From: Gillisia xinjiangensis | Lineage (GTDB): Bacteria > Bacteroidota > Bacteroidia > Flavobacteriales > Flavobacteriaceae | Direction: 5' to 3' | NCBI RefSeq assembly: GCF_046298265.1 | Contig: NZ_JBKAHK010000011.1 | Coordinates: 1-64,000, forward strand | DNA length: 64,000 nt | Shown here: in pieces, positions 50,703-60,056 of the stretch | Position numbering within the stretch: the stretch's first letter is position 1 | How the letters are laid out: each line of letters begins with the position of its first letter | Notes under the pieces: generated by a model | What the model was told of the DNA's origin: nothing | The model's input: only the letters and a program-made list of their open reading frames with translations | Databases searched by the model: none | Program-made: the position numbers and the translations under genes

Positions 50703-52163
50703 ATGAGCTCACAAGAAATAGCAAATAAACTTTGGAACCTATGTAATGTTTTACGGGATGACGGAGTAACCTATCACCAGTATTTAAACGAACTAACCTA
50801 TATACTATTCTTAAAATTATCAGAAGTTAAAGGTTTCGAAGAGCACCTTCCTGAAGAATACAGATGGAGAGGTTTTGTAGATGAACCCGATAATAACGAA
50901 GCCTTTTTGCGCTACCGTAAATTCCTGGCTGAAATCAGCAACAAAACTACTAGCGACAGTATTAAGGAAATTTATGCGGATGCTTCTACAAGTTTACGAA
51001 AGCCTGTAAATTTTGATACCCTTGTGCAGGCCATTGAGAAGATTGACTGGTATGAAGAGAATGAACGGGATGCTATGGGAGATATTTATGAAACCCTGTT
51101 AGAAAAGAATGCCGGAGAGAAGAAAAGTGGGGCAGGGCAGTATTTTACACCCAGGCCATTGATCAATGTGATGGTAGATCTTCTTGTACCGAAATTAGGA
51201 GAAAAATGGAATGATCCCGCAGCCGGAACCTTTGGGTTTATGATCTCTGCAGATCATTACCTGAGATCTAAAAATGATGATTACTATAAGCTCTCAGAGA
51301 AAGAAAGGAAATTCCAGGAGCAAGAAGCTTTTAGCGGAGTAGAATTGGTGGGTGATGCTCATAGATTAGCTTTAATGAATGCCCGACTTCACGGAATGGA
51401 AAGCAGGATTTATTTAGCAGATAGCTTAACAGAATTCGGAAAAAGTCTTAAGAATTTTGACGGGGTGCTGGCAAATCCCCCGTTTGGAACTAAAAAAGGA
51501 GGAGAGCGGCCCTCCAGGGATGATTTTACCTTTCCTACCAGTAACAAGCAACTTAACTTTTTACAACATATTTACCGAAGCCTGAAGAAAGACGGCAAAG
51601 CCCGCGCAGCTGTAGTCCTGCCGGATAATGTGCTTTTTGAAGATGGAGACGGGCAGCGCATACGCCGAGACCTGATGGATAAATGTAATGTGCATACTAT
51701 TTTGCGTTTACCAACCGGGATCTTTTATGCTGCCGGCGTAAAAACCAATGTATTATTCTTCACACGTGGTACTACTGAAACCAAAAACACTAAAGATGTA
51801 TGGTTTTATGACATGCGAACTAACGTTCCCAATTACGGAAAACGGACTCCATTTACCGAAAAAGCTTTTGAAGATTTTATAAAGGCTTACACAGGTGGAA
51901 TTGGATTTGATGAAGTGGAGGAAAAATATGACGGATTGGTTAGCGATGCAAAGCGGGAGAAAATTAAAGATGAACGTTGGAATAAGATCTCTCGTGAAAC
52001 AATTGAGGAGAAGAACGACAGCCTTGATTTAGGTTTAATTTCGGACAGCAGTATTAGTAACGGAGAAGATTTAGGAGAACCGGTAGAAATCGCGAAAGAA
52101 GCGCTTGCTGAAATTAAAGAAATTACTGAGCAGTTAAATGCAATGATAAAGGAGTTGAGTTAA
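50703..52163 (+). CDS. hsdM: Type I DNA methyltransferase subunit M
   Basis: A 486-residue N6-adenine methylase. HsdM N-terminal helical domain (ANKLWNLCNVLRDDGVTYHQ, about 7-26), GQYFTPRPLI, AdoMet motif DPAAGTFGFM (about 170) and catalytic NPPFG (about 258). It modifies both strands of the HsdS target and forms the core enzyme with hsdS. The stop overlaps the hsdS start by one base (TAATG), so translation is coupled. Confidence 0.95.
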   Translation: MSSQEIANKLWNLCNVLRDDGVTYHQYLNELTYILFLKLSEVKGFEEHLPEEYRWRGFVDEPDNNEAFLRYRKFLAEISNKTTSDSIKEIYADASTSLRKPVNFDTLVQAIEKIDWYEENERDAMGDIYETLLEKNAGEKKSGAGQYFTPRPLINVMVDLLVPKLGEKWNDPAAGTFGFMISADHYLRSKNDDYYKLSEKERKFQEQEAFSGVELVGDAHRLALMNARLHGMESRIYLADSLTEFGKSLKNFDGVLANPPFGTKKGGERPSRDDFTFPTSNKQLNFLQHIYRSLKKDGKARAAVVLPDNVLFEDGDGQRIRRDLMDKCNVHTILRLPTGIFYAAGVKTNVLFFTRGTTETKNTKDVWFYDMRTNVPNYGKRTPFTEKAFEDFIKAYTGGIGFDEVEEKYDGLVSDAKREKIKDERWNKISRETIEEKNDSLDLGLISDSSISNGEDLGEPVEIAKEALAEIKEITEQLNAMIKELS

Positions 52164-53452
52164 TGAATGAAGAACTGCCAAAGAACTGGGTTAAAACGGA
52201 AGTGAAAATGCTTTCTGAGTTAATAAGAGGTGTTTCCTATAAAAAGGAAGATGCTAAATCTTTTAGAAATGAGGGTGATTATCTAATCCTTAGGGGAGGA
52301 AACATCCAGGATGGAATAATAGTAGGTAATGCCGGAGAAGTTTATATTGATGAAAAATTTATTAAGGAAAATCAGAAAATAAGAAAAGGTGATATAATAA
52401 TTGTTGGTTCTACCGGTAGTAAAAAATTAATTGGTAAAGCTGGAATTGCACAAGCAGATTATGAAAATGTTTCCTTCGGTGCTTTTTTAATGTTGATTCG
52501 ACCTTTAAAAGGTTTGAACCCCGGATTTTTTGACTATTATTTCCTATCAGATAACTATAGGGAAAGGATAAGAGAATTAGCAGGCGGAATAAATATCAAT
52601 AATATAAGAAAAGATTATATAGAAGAATTAAAGTTTCCTCTTCCTCCTCTTCCCGAACAAAATCGAATTGTTGTTAAATTGGATAAGCTGTTTAAGCAAC
52701 TGGAGGTAATCAAAGAAAGAATAACAACCTTAAAAGCCATAAAAGAAAGGTTTATATATAGTTGTTTGGTAAATAATCAAACAAAACAATTTTTTCCACG
52801 GCAAAAAATTGGTAGATATTTAGAGGAAAGATCTGAAAGGATTGGAAAAAATTGGGAGAGTTGTCGTAAGATTGGAGTCTCCGCAAAAAAAGGAATTATA
52901 GATTTAAGTACCGGCCAAAAGATGACTTTTGAGAATTATAAAGTGGTAATTCCGGGGGACTTCATCTACAACACGATGAGGGTCAATATAGGTTCAATTG
53001 CAATTTATACAGGAAAAGAAATTGTAATTACAAGTCCGGATTATGTCGTATTCCGTGTGAAAGAATTTCTCTCTTCTGAACTATTATTAGGTTTTTTAAA
53101 GTCGAAACAAGGGCTTCTTGAAATCGGGGCCAACACTAAAGGAAGTGTTCGTGCACGTCTTTATTTTAAAAGTTTGTCTGAGATTCGAATGCCGGTAAGT
53201 GGTCAGAAGACACAAATTCTCGCTGAAAAATTCCTTACTACCTATTCTCATTCACTCAGAAAAATAAAGAATATTTCAATGACAAAGTTGGTAGACCTAG
53301 AAAAAGCAATTTTAACTAAAGCTTTTAAAGGAGAGCTGGTACCTCAATTGCAAAGTGATGGAGATGCGCGCGAGTTGTTGGAGGAGATTGAGAAGTTGAG
53401 GAAAGAGAGGGGGAAAAGAAAGAAAGAGTCTAGCCAAAAATTTAGATCATAA
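52163..53452 (+). CDS. hsdS: Type I specificity subunit S
   Basis: A 429-residue protein with two target-recognition domains. The first (about 1-165) ends in LPPLPEQNRIVVKLDKLFKQ, the usual start of the central conserved coiled coil (EVIKERITTLKAIKERFI). The second ends in LVDLEKAILTKAFKGELVPQ with the C-terminal coiled coil (REILEEIEKLRKERG-like). The two TRDs define a bipartite sequence that cannot be predicted here. It ends 2 bases before the next gene, so the retron effector is read from the same transcript. Confidence 0.93.
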   Translation: MNEELPKNWVKTEVKMLSELIRGVSYKKEDAKSFRNEGDYLILRGGNIQDGIIVGNAGEVYIDEKFIKENQKIRKGDIIIVGSTGSKKLIGKAGIAQADYENVSFGAFLMLIRPLKGLNPGFFDYYFLSDNYRERIRELAGGININNIRKDYIEELKFPLPPLPEQNRIVVKLDKLFKQLEVIKERITTLKAIKERFIYSCLVNNQTKQFFPRQKIGRYLEERSERIGKNWESCRKIGVSAKKGIIDLSTGQKMTFENYKVVIPGDFIYNTMRVNIGSIAIYTGKEIVITSPDYVVFRVKEFLSSELLLGFLKSKQGLLEIGANTKGSVRARLYFKSLSEIRMPVSGQKTQILAEKFLTTYSHSLRKIKNISMTKLVDLEKAILTKAFKGELVPQLQSDGDARELLEEIEKLRKERGKRKKESSQKFRS

Positions 53453-53454
53453 AT

Positions 53455-54399
53455 ATGTTTATTAGCTGTTTAAACTTTATTAAAAATTTATTTAGTGAGA
53501 AATCAAGGGTTGACTTTCAATCTGAAGAAATTTCTGATCTTGATTATGAGAGCTTATGTGAATTATATTATAAGAATGAATGGCTTGGACATCAAATAAA
53601 TAAAGAAGGATTAGAAAAATTATGGTTTGATTATACAGATCATCAAGAAAAAAAAATTTTAATTCAGCTAATAAATAATTTCACCTATCTAACACAGGAA
53701 GATTCAGTTGTAAAACTGCGACAGAAGTTGGATGAAGGTATTCGAGATTGGTCGTTACTTCCGAAAAACACTTTGTTTATAGGGTTTAGGAAACATAAAT
53801 TTCCCGATGGGTCAGAAATATTATTGAATCAAATAAAAGCTATTTTAGTTGAATTAAATGGGGATTGGCAGGAACAAAACTTAATACCTGATTTTCATTA
53901 TGGAATTGAAAGAATTAAAAAAGGTGGGTTTACGCGAGATGGGTTGTTTTTGAAGAACATTGTTTTAGTAGATGATTTTATTGGTACAGGTGGAACAGCA
54001 GAGAAAAATTTAAAGCATCTTCAAAACATATTATCAGAAGTAAAAGGAGAGCATAATCTGAAAATTTTTTCAGTTGCCGCAATGAAAAGCGGAATTAAAA
54101 AAATTAAAAAGTTAGATGTTTCGTTAAAAACATGTATTGAGTTAGATAAAGCCACAACAATTATTTATCCCATTTTTAAACGTAAAAAATTTAGAAAAAA
54201 GATAGTGATAATGGAAAGGATATTATATAAAGGTAAGGACCCTGAAAGTTTAGAAAAATTTAGTCTGGGATTTGGTAAATCAGAAACATTATATTCTTGG
54301 GGCAGATTTAATCTTCCAAACAATAATCTTCCCTTATTTTGGTGGAACCGTTATACAGATGGCTCAAAGCGAAAAGCTTTATTTAATCGTATGCAATGA
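53455..54399 (+). CDS. Phosphoribosyltransferase-like retron effector
   Basis: A 314-residue protein with a PRPP-binding loop VLVDDFIGTGGT at residues 170-181 (hydrophobic-hydrophobic-hydrophobic-DD-x-x-x-TGGT) and supporting strands (FSVAAMKSG, IIYPIF). This matches the PRTase-like domain found in some retrons, where it is the toxic effector; true phosphoribosyltransferase activity is not shown. The first 100 residues are helical and lack a known domain. It is followed by a small partner gene that overlaps by four bases, then a non-coding RNA and a reverse transcriptase, which is the gene order of a PRTase-type retron (type III in the published scheme, as I recall it). Confidence 0.78.
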   Translation: MFISCLNFIKNLFSEKSRVDFQSEEISDLDYESLCELYYKNEWLGHQINKEGLEKLWFDYTDHQEKKILIQLINNFTYLTQEDSVVKLRQKLDEGIRDWSLLPKNTLFIGFRKHKFPDGSEILLNQIKAILVELNGDWQEQNLIPDFHYGIERIKKGGFTRDGLFLKNIVLVDDFIGTGGTAEKNLKHLQNILSEVKGEHNLKIFSVAAMKSGIKKIKKLDVSLKTCIELDKATTIIYPIFKRKKFRKKIVIMERILYKGKDPESLEKFSLGFGKSETLYSWGRFNLPNNNLPLFWWNRYTDGSKRKALFNRMQ

Positions 54400-54683
54400 A
54401 GAAAAACATTAAAACACTTATAGAGTACCTTCAGGAAGTTCAAAACGATGAGGTTAAAATATCTTTTTTTAAAGAAAAATATGATCCATTAGATTTAGCT
54501 ACAAAACTTAAAAATTTAGAACAATGTGATTTAATTGAAATAGATTGGGATAGGAAAATGATTTTAAAAAAATTTTCTACAGAAAAATTATTATCAAAAA
54601 AAAATAGTTTAAATAGAAAAAAAATTTTGAAACCAGATTATTTGAATGGCACAGAAATAGAAATTAATAAACCATATATTTAA
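54396..54683 (+). CDS. Small winged-helix-like retron partner protein
   Basis: A 95-residue protein. The first 60 residues (LIEYLQEVQNDEVKISFFKE ... LATKLKNLEQCDLIEIDWDR) fit a small winged-helix domain; the remainder is basic (RKKILKPDYLNG). It overlaps the PRTase gene by four bases and ends just before the ncRNA. In related retrons a small DNA- or RNA-binding partner sits in this place and helps hold the effector inactive; that role is inferred here. Confidence 0.6.
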   Translation: MKKNIKTLIEYLQEVQNDEVKISFFKEKYDPLDLATKLKNLEQCDLIEIDWDRKMILKKFSTEKLLSKKNSLNRKKILKPDYLNGTEIEINKPYI

Positions 54684-54686
54684 CAC

Positions 54687-54873
54687 AAAAGAAGAAGGAT
54701 TAGAAAATGGGGCGTAGTCGCCCCAGTATCGCTAAGGCTGTTTTATCCATTATAATGCTTTGTTAGAACTGCAATCAAGAAATATGATCACAGTTATAGT
54801 AACCATCATCATACATTGCTGAATGGAACCGGTTTTTCTTTATTATTTACAATTAAGTAATTCTTCTTCTATT
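54687..54873 (+). ncRNA. Retron msr-msd non-coding RNA
   Basis: Segments at 54690-54702 (AGAAGAAGGATTA) and 54858-54870 (TAATTCTTCTTCT) pair over 13 bases with one G-U, forming the a1/a2 helix. Directly after a1 comes a G in TAGAAA that is a candidate branching guanosine. A GC-rich hairpin GGGGCG-TAGT-CGCCCC (54709-54724) fits the msr stem recognised by the RT. TCCATT (54746) and AATGGA (54822) fit the base of the msd hairpin. Boundaries are estimates; structure only was used. The RT gene starts 14 bases after the a2 end. Confidence 0.75.
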
Positions 54874-54886
54874 ATTTTTATAAATT

Positions 54887-55918
54887 TTGGATTATACTTT
54901 TAAAAATTGGAGTGATATAATAGAGAAATCGGACCTTAGTCAAAAGTTGAAGGAGGAAAGACTTTTCGTAGTAAGGCAATCTTTTCAAAATAATGTTCCG
55001 GTCATTATTGATCCAAAACATTTATCTCTTTTATTAGGAGTTAAATTTGGTGTTTTAACGGCAATGGTAAATAAACCTTCTAGTTTTTACCGGAATTTCC
55101 AAATTCCTAAACGTAAGGGGGGGATAAGAGAAATAGTAACACCATATAAATCTCTCTTAGAAACACAACAATGGATCAATCTGCACATTTTATCCCAATT
55201 TAGAGTTCATCCCGCAGCATTCGCTTATGTGAAAAAGAAAAATATAGCTCAGAATGCGTATAGACATATAGGCAGGGAAGAAATGCTGAAAATGGATTTA
55301 GTTGATTTTTTTCCTACTATTAAAATTCCGAGGGTACGAGAACTTTTTAAAAGATTAGGATATTCCAAAGAAGTAACAAATTATTTGAGTCAATTATGTT
55401 GTCTTAATGGAAGTTTACCCCAGGGTGCTGCTTCAAGTCCTTTAATTAGTAATATAATTTTAAATACATTAGATAAAAGGTTATCAGCATTTGCAAGAAA
55501 AAAGAATTTAATATATACCCGTTATGCAGATGATATTGCTTTTTCAGGGAAAAGCATTCCGCCTGATTTTCAAGCCCTAGTTGGAATGACTGTTAATGAT
55601 GAAGGTTTTACTATTAATAGTCAAAAAACGAAATTCTATAAAAAATATCAAAGAAAAATATTAACAGGTGTTGTTGTCAAAGAGGATTCTTTAACCCTTC
55701 CTAAACCAAAAAGAAGAGAAATTAAACAGCAGGTTCATTATATTTTAACATACGGCATAATGGATCAAGTAGAATATAATAAAGATATTTATTATATAGA
55801 TCGTGTCTTGGGAAGGTTAAGCTATTGGAAGCAGATTGAACCGGAAAATGCCTTCGTAATAAATTCCTTGTCTTCTATTTCTTTGATGTATTCTAATGTC
55901 TTAAAGGACTTAAGTTGA
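54887..55918 (+). CDS. Retron reverse transcriptase
   Basis: A 343-residue retron-type RT. Features: KGGIREIVTPYKSLLETQQ (RT1-2), NAYRH at 123-127 (the NAxxH retron motif), QGAASSP at 179-185, YADD at 213-216 (catalytic Asp pair) and LTG at 259-261 (the VTG-like motif that contacts msr RNA). The start is TTG 54887; no ATG lies nearby. It copies the msd part of the RNA encoded upstream into msDNA. It follows a PRTase and a small partner gene and shares the transcript with hsdRMS upstream. Confidence 0.92.
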   Translation: MDYTFKNWSDIIEKSDLSQKLKEERLFVVRQSFQNNVPVIIDPKHLSLLLGVKFGVLTAMVNKPSSFYRNFQIPKRKGGIREIVTPYKSLLETQQWINLHILSQFRVHPAAFAYVKKKNIAQNAYRHIGREEMLKMDLVDFFPTIKIPRVRELFKRLGYSKEVTNYLSQLCCLNGSLPQGAASSPLISNIILNTLDKRLSAFARKKNLIYTRYADDIAFSGKSIPPDFQALVGMTVNDEGFTINSQKTKFYKKYQRKILTGVVVKEDSLTLPKPKRREIKQQVHYILTYGIMDQVEYNKDIYYIDRVLGRLSYWKQIEPENAFVINSLSSISLMYSNVLKDLS

Positions 55919-55943
55919 TAAATAATTTAATTTCAAAATTTCT

Positions 55944-56786
55944 ATGCTAAAACCTCAAACGATTCAAATATTTCTTCCGGACGGTTCACCTACAAGTATT
56001 CGGGAAGCAGAACTAACTAATCGATTGGTTAAAGCCATTCTTTTTCCCAGAAATAAACTTCAGGAGGTATCAAAAAGAGATCAAATTAATAATACAGGAA
56101 TTTATTTTTTGTTTGGAACAAAAGAGGATGTTGCCAAACCTATAGTTTATATAGGAGAGGGCGAATGTTGCTATAATAGAATCCAATCACATAACCGAAA
56201 TAAGGATTTCTGGACTCATTGTGTTGTTATAACGACTAAAACAAACGAATACACAAAAACAGATGGAAAATATCTTGAGCATCATAGTATTAAAATTGCC
56301 GCACAAGTAGGAAGATATGAGTTGGACAATGATACAGGATCCAGAAGAACATCAATTTCAGAAAGCCGGGAACATGATCTTCTGGATAATTTTGAAACGG
56401 CTAAGATTCTTTTAGCAACTCTGGGTTATCCCATATTTGAGGAAAAACGGAAAATAACCTCTGAAAATGAGATGTTTTTTTACAAAGGAAAAACAACACA
56501 TGCCGTAGGGCACTTAGTAGATGATGGTTATATTGTGTTAAAAGGAAGTAAAGCACTTTTATTAGAAACACCTGCTGCAAGTTCCTGGGTAATTGGTTTA
56601 AGAAAAAAATTAAGGGAACAAAACGTTTTAAAAGAAGTAAATAATTATTTGGTATTCCAAGAGGATTATATCTTTAGCTCTCCCAGCGCAGCTGCATCTG
56701 CGGTTAAAGGTAGGAATTCGAATGGATGGACGTCATGGAAAAACAAAGAAGGTAAAACTTTAGACGAGATAAAAAGGAAAAATTAG
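55944..56786 (+). CDS. GIY-YIG nuclease-domain protein with DUF4357
   Basis: A 280-residue protein. The N-terminal GIY-YIG domain shows GIYFLFGT (about 50-57), VYIGEG and CCYNRIQSH, with YLEHHSIKIA providing the downstream Glu. The C-terminal part (FVFQEDYIFSSPSAAASAVK-like, then GRNSNGWTSWKNKEGKTL) is DUF4357, a module often found beside type I R-M and other defence genes. It lies 25 bases after the RT, so it is probably in the same operon. Whether it is part of the retron or of the R-M system is not known. Confidence 0.85.
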   Translation: MLKPQTIQIFLPDGSPTSIREAELTNRLVKAILFPRNKLQEVSKRDQINNTGIYFLFGTKEDVAKPIVYIGEGECCYNRIQSHNRNKDFWTHCVVITTKTNEYTKTDGKYLEHHSIKIAAQVGRYELDNDTGSRRTSISESREHDLLDNFETAKILLATLGYPIFEEKRKITSENEMFFYKGKTTHAVGHLVDDGYIVLKGSKALLLETPAASSWVIGLRKKLREQNVLKEVNNYLVFQEDYIFSSPSAAASAVKGRNSNGWTSWKNKEGKTLDEIKRKN

Positions 56787-56835
56787 AAGGATCTCTGTGA
56801 AATTCAGGTTTTTACCCTTTAGATTTTTTGAGGCA

Positions 56836-57474
56836 CTACCAATCATTTCTTTTTCTTTTAAATATGTTGAATTCGCTCTTCACAAATTCCCTAATTGGCT
56901 CCCAAAGAGTAATACGGGAGCCTGCTTCTTCAAAAACTTTAGCGTGATTTCTTTCTCCAAAAGATTTCATTTGAACATAATTGTTTTGAAAAGTTTCTAT
57001 GGAACGGCAGGAGGATGCAAGCTTATGATAGGAAACAGATTTATTATTTTCTAAAAGTTCCATATAAGCAATGAGAATACGTGAATTTATTTGATGGGGA
57101 TTTTTAAACCACCTCGGGATTCTGTTTTGGACTTTAAAAACCTCATCCATCTTTTCATCCTCAACAATGTAATTAATTTCAGGTTCTGGAATTTCGTTTC
57201 CCGGATCATCAATTGAAGTCTCAATTTCACTATCCTCTAGTATAAAAAAGGAAATTTCGCTTAGCACCTCTTCAATAGTATGGCGGCTATAGTTTTTTGC
57301 CAGATCCTTTTTCACCAGTGCTTTTAACTTTTCCTCAAAAGCCTGAGAGGAAAGTTCTTCTTTTAATTTTTCTGTAGAGGAAGATTTTTTACCGTTTCGG
57401 AACTTTCTGTTAAGGAGTTGGTTTAACAATTCAAATCTAATTTTTTGATGATTAAAAAAGGAACCTGGTTTCAT
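56836..57474 (-). CDS. Unknown element protein, 212 residues
   Basis: Not recognised. Helical throughout, with an acidic middle (FILEDSEIETSIDDPGNEIPEPEI) and a C-terminal block IPRWFKNPHQINSRILIAYM ... SITFQNNYVQMKSFGERNH-like that resembles a small winged-helix or RHH region. It reads leftwards, starting the minus-strand gene block of the element (56836-63604). The two strands change at 56786/56836. Confidence 0.55.
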   Translation of the reverse strand: MKPGSFFNHQKIRFELLNQLLNRKFRNGKKSSSTEKLKEELSSQAFEEKLKALVKKDLAKNYSRHTIEEVLSEISFFILEDSEIETSIDDPGNEIPEPEINYIVEDEKMDEVFKVQNRIPRWFKNPHQINSRILIAYMELLENNKSVSYHKLASSCRSIETFQNNYVQMKSFGERNHAKVFEEAGSRITLWEPIREFVKSEFNIFKRKRNDW

Positions 57475-57719
57475 GATAGTGGATTAGTTATAAGAGCAAA
57501 TTGTTAAGCTGTGAATCTTTGTACTTCCTAATTTAGGAAATTAATTCCAGGTTGGAGAATGTAAAATATAGGTTACAATAAAAAATGCCACATTTTCAAA
57601 TAGTTATGCTTATTAATTTGCCAGGCTAAGCCTAATTTAAAACGGAAAATTGAATCGAGATATTGGACTGGTATTTATAGTTTATTGTTCACCAAATTAG
57701 TTAGTAAATGCTGTTTAAA
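57475..57719. other. Intergenic stretch
   Basis: No gene; AT-rich spacer between the unknown gene and the primase. Confidence 0.4.
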
Positions 57720-58664
57720 TCATTTAGATAACTCCCGGAAAAAGTCTTCCAGATCATTATTATAAATTCCTTCTTCCTTCAATTGCAGGTCGGTTTTTCC
57801 ATCGGTCATATCCCAAATCTTTGCATTTATTCTTTTAGAATGAAAGAAAGGCAATTTTTTATAGGCTATTGAAACCGCATTTTCACTCATATCAGGTATG
57901 ATTAAAACTTTATGACCGATAAGGCAATCAATTTTATCATCGGTTAATCCATTGATGCCACCATAAGCTAGCCACACATACTGTGGGAGCAGTATTTCAC
58001 CCACTATGGCCGTCTTTTCACTTTCAACCAGAACAACGGTCCTGGTTCCCTTAAATGACTCACTTAGCAAATGTGCTCCAAACAAACAGGCGAAATAACC
58101 AGTTTCATTCTTATAGGGAACCTTAAACTTATTAGTTCTTTTACCCTCATTATTATAATAGGAAATTTTTGCTTTTTGAACCAGGGCATTTTCATTGGTA
58201 AGCCAGAAGATAGTTCCACCGTCCTTCGTAGTTCCAATGGCATAGGTTTCCTTCACACCATCGACCAATTCCTGCGGAAAATTGTTTCTAAGGTATTTCA
58301 ATAAATTATTTTCAGGTTCTATTTGAAAATACTTCCAGATGATTGCCTCAGGAATAAATTTTTGTTCAGGATGATTTATCTCCTGATTGACATTTTCGGA
58401 TAATGGCAGGGTAGTGGAGCTAACCACACCTTGTTCCCAAGAACTGGTTGTTTCATTCCACTGATATTCTTCTCCCTTTTCATCGCTGTAAACAGCAGGT
58501 GGGGTAGTAGCTATCCCACAGGAATGACAGTAGCCATAAGTTAATGGATATCCTTCATAATTAACGAATTTGCCATCTATGTTTCGTTTGCCACAACAAG
58601 GGGAAATAATTGTGGTATTCCTTTTCTTACTGAATTTTAATAATCTATCTTTTTTTAAGAGCAT
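57720..58664 (-). CDS. DUF6371-type Toprim-like primase
   Basis: A 314-residue protein. The N-terminal zinc finger is visible (SPCCGKRN ... YCHSCGIATTPP), followed by a DNA-primase-like body: RTVVLVESEKTAIVGEILLP (the Toprim Glu) and VLIIPDMSENAV (Asp). Bacteroidota elements carry this protein together with DUF3987; the pair is thought to supply primase and helicase functions for element replication. It starts 114 bases upstream of the end of the DUF3987 gene. Confidence 0.8.
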   Translation of the reverse strand: MLLKKDRLLKFSKKRNTTIISPCCGKRNIDGKFVNYEGYPLTYGYCHSCGIATTPPAVYSDEKGEEYQWNETTSSWEQGVVSSTTLPLSENVNQEINHPEQKFIPEAIIWKYFQIEPENNLLKYLRNNFPQELVDGVKETYAIGTTKDGGTIFWLTNENALVQKAKISYYNNEGKRTNKFKVPYKNETGYFACLFGAHLLSESFKGTRTVVLVESEKTAIVGEILLPQYVWLAYGGINGLTDDKIDCLIGHKVLIIPDMSENAVSIAYKKLPFFHSKRINAKIWDMTDGKTDLQLKEEGIYNNDLEDFFRELSK

Positions 58665-58778
58665 AGGTTAAGTGTTGTGCAACGTGCAACCCGCAATCTT
58701 ATTCAGGGTTGAATGCAAATAATTGATTGTTAATGTGTTGAAGTGATTTGAGAGCTAAAGTGCAAGTTGCAGGTTGCA
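58665..58778. promoter_or_regulatory. Spacer with paired TGCAAC/GTTGCA boxes
   Basis: Two direct copies TGCAAC at 58678-58683 and 58685-58690, and two inverted copies GTTGCA at 58766-58771 and 58773-58778, symmetric around a 75-base centre. This suggests a protein-binding site between primase and helicase genes, parallel to the repeat cluster of the first element at 24103. Confidence 0.5.
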
Positions 58779-60056
58779 TTATATTTTAATTTTAGCCATT
58801 TTTCTGGAGATGGTGGACTTATTCACACCAAGAACAGCAGCAATTTGTTGTTGGGTAGCATTGTTTTTTATTCCCAATCTAATTATGTCTCCGGGGTTGA
58901 TGTTTTTTACTTGCCCTGCCAGCTTCTGCTTAATGATTCTGAAATTTATCAAATAAAACTCCATGATTCTTACGGCTTCGTTTACAGTTTCAGGTTCTAC
59001 TTTTAAACTTAGTTCGGGTTTAGCGGATTGTTTAATGAGATGTAATATTAAAACCATTTTATGAATGTTAATTTGAATTTTTGACAGATATTCTTTTTCT
59101 CCACTTTCCGTATCTTTTTGATCATCTAATAGTTTTTGAGTATAATCGAATAATATATCTTCAGCCTCAGAAGTACAGGTTAACACATATGGGGCATCTA
59201 TTTTTTTTTCCTCAACTACTAGGCGGTGGTCCATTATTCTCAAAAGATTATCTGAATAGTTTCTTAAACAATCCAGTCCTATTCTATATTTAGATAATTT
59301 TGAATTGTGAGTAAGTTTCAGACTATAGCATAGCCGATCTGTCAACCCACTTTCTTCATTCCCTCCTGAAAATATTTTAGGTATAAATTGTTCCTGTATG
59401 GAACCCAAAAGAGTAGGATAGGACTTTGTTAGACGGAAACTCTCTGTTGTTTTTCTTAGAATGTCTACGTGTTTGTTTGTATTCCCTTGGAGTAGTAATT
59501 GTCGCCAGGCAGGGCCGTCTTTGCTCGAAGGATTACTCATTTTTTCTATGAGATGATACATTTCGTCAATAAAAATGCCTAATGAAAAAGGATTCTTATG
59601 GTGCATGTAATAAGCAGCTTCTACTGTAGCATCTTGAATGAACAATTGTTTCCTGTCTATAATGTCTCCAGGATCGGCTTCCAAAGATTTCTCTCTGAAC
59701 TCTTCATACTTTTGGTTATCATATTTATTTAAGGGACCGGTGGCCAAATCCATAGCAGGAGACTTTGCATCACCCCTGCTTCCTATTAAGGCAAAGTATA
59801 AGTTTCCATAATTAGAATAGCCAAGTGCATCTATTTGAAAAGCCAATCCAGAAGCATTGCAGAAAGCAAAAAATATTGAACTTAGTAAATATTCCTTCGG
59901 TATTCGCTTATACTCAAAAGCTTCGTTTATAAGGTCTTTTATATAAACAGGTAAAGCGTTTATTATATCATCTAGCAAGTTGACGGCACTTTCTTCTAAA
60001 CTGGAACTATGCTCCTGGATTCCCTTTTCGACGTCCTGTAAACTGTTTATTTCCAT
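58779..60056 (-). CDS. DUF3987-family helicase-like protein
   Basis: A 425-residue protein of the DUF3987 (YfjI-like) type: LPVYIKDLINEAFEYKRIPK, then FALIGSRGDAKSPAMDLATG (about 88-107, a P-loop-like GSRGDAKS). Walker-B-like GIFIDEMYHLIEKM (about 158-171) follows. The last 30 residues form an HTH (ATQQQIAAVLGVNKSTISRK), so the protein can bind DNA itself. It is the probable replicative ATPase of the element. The HTH tail is a useful distinguishing mark. Confidence 0.82.
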   Translation of the reverse strand: MEINSLQDVEKGIQEHSSSLEESAVNLLDDIINALPVYIKDLINEAFEYKRIPKEYLLSSIFFAFCNASGLAFQIDALGYSNYGNLYFALIGSRGDAKSPAMDLATGPLNKYDNQKYEEFREKSLEADPGDIIDRKQLFIQDATVEAAYYMHHKNPFSLGIFIDEMYHLIEKMSNPSSKDGPAWRQLLLQGNTNKHVDILRKTTESFRLTKSYPTLLGSIQEQFIPKIFSGGNEESGLTDRLCYSLKLTHNSKLSKYRIGLDCLRNYSDNLLRIMDHRLVVEEKKIDAPYVLTCTSEAEDILFDYTQKLLDDQKDTESGEKEYLSKIQINIHKMVLILHLIKQSAKPELSLKVEPETVNEAVRIMEFYLINFRIIKQKLAGQVKNINPGDIIRLGIKNNATQQQIAAVLGVNKSTISRKMAKIKI

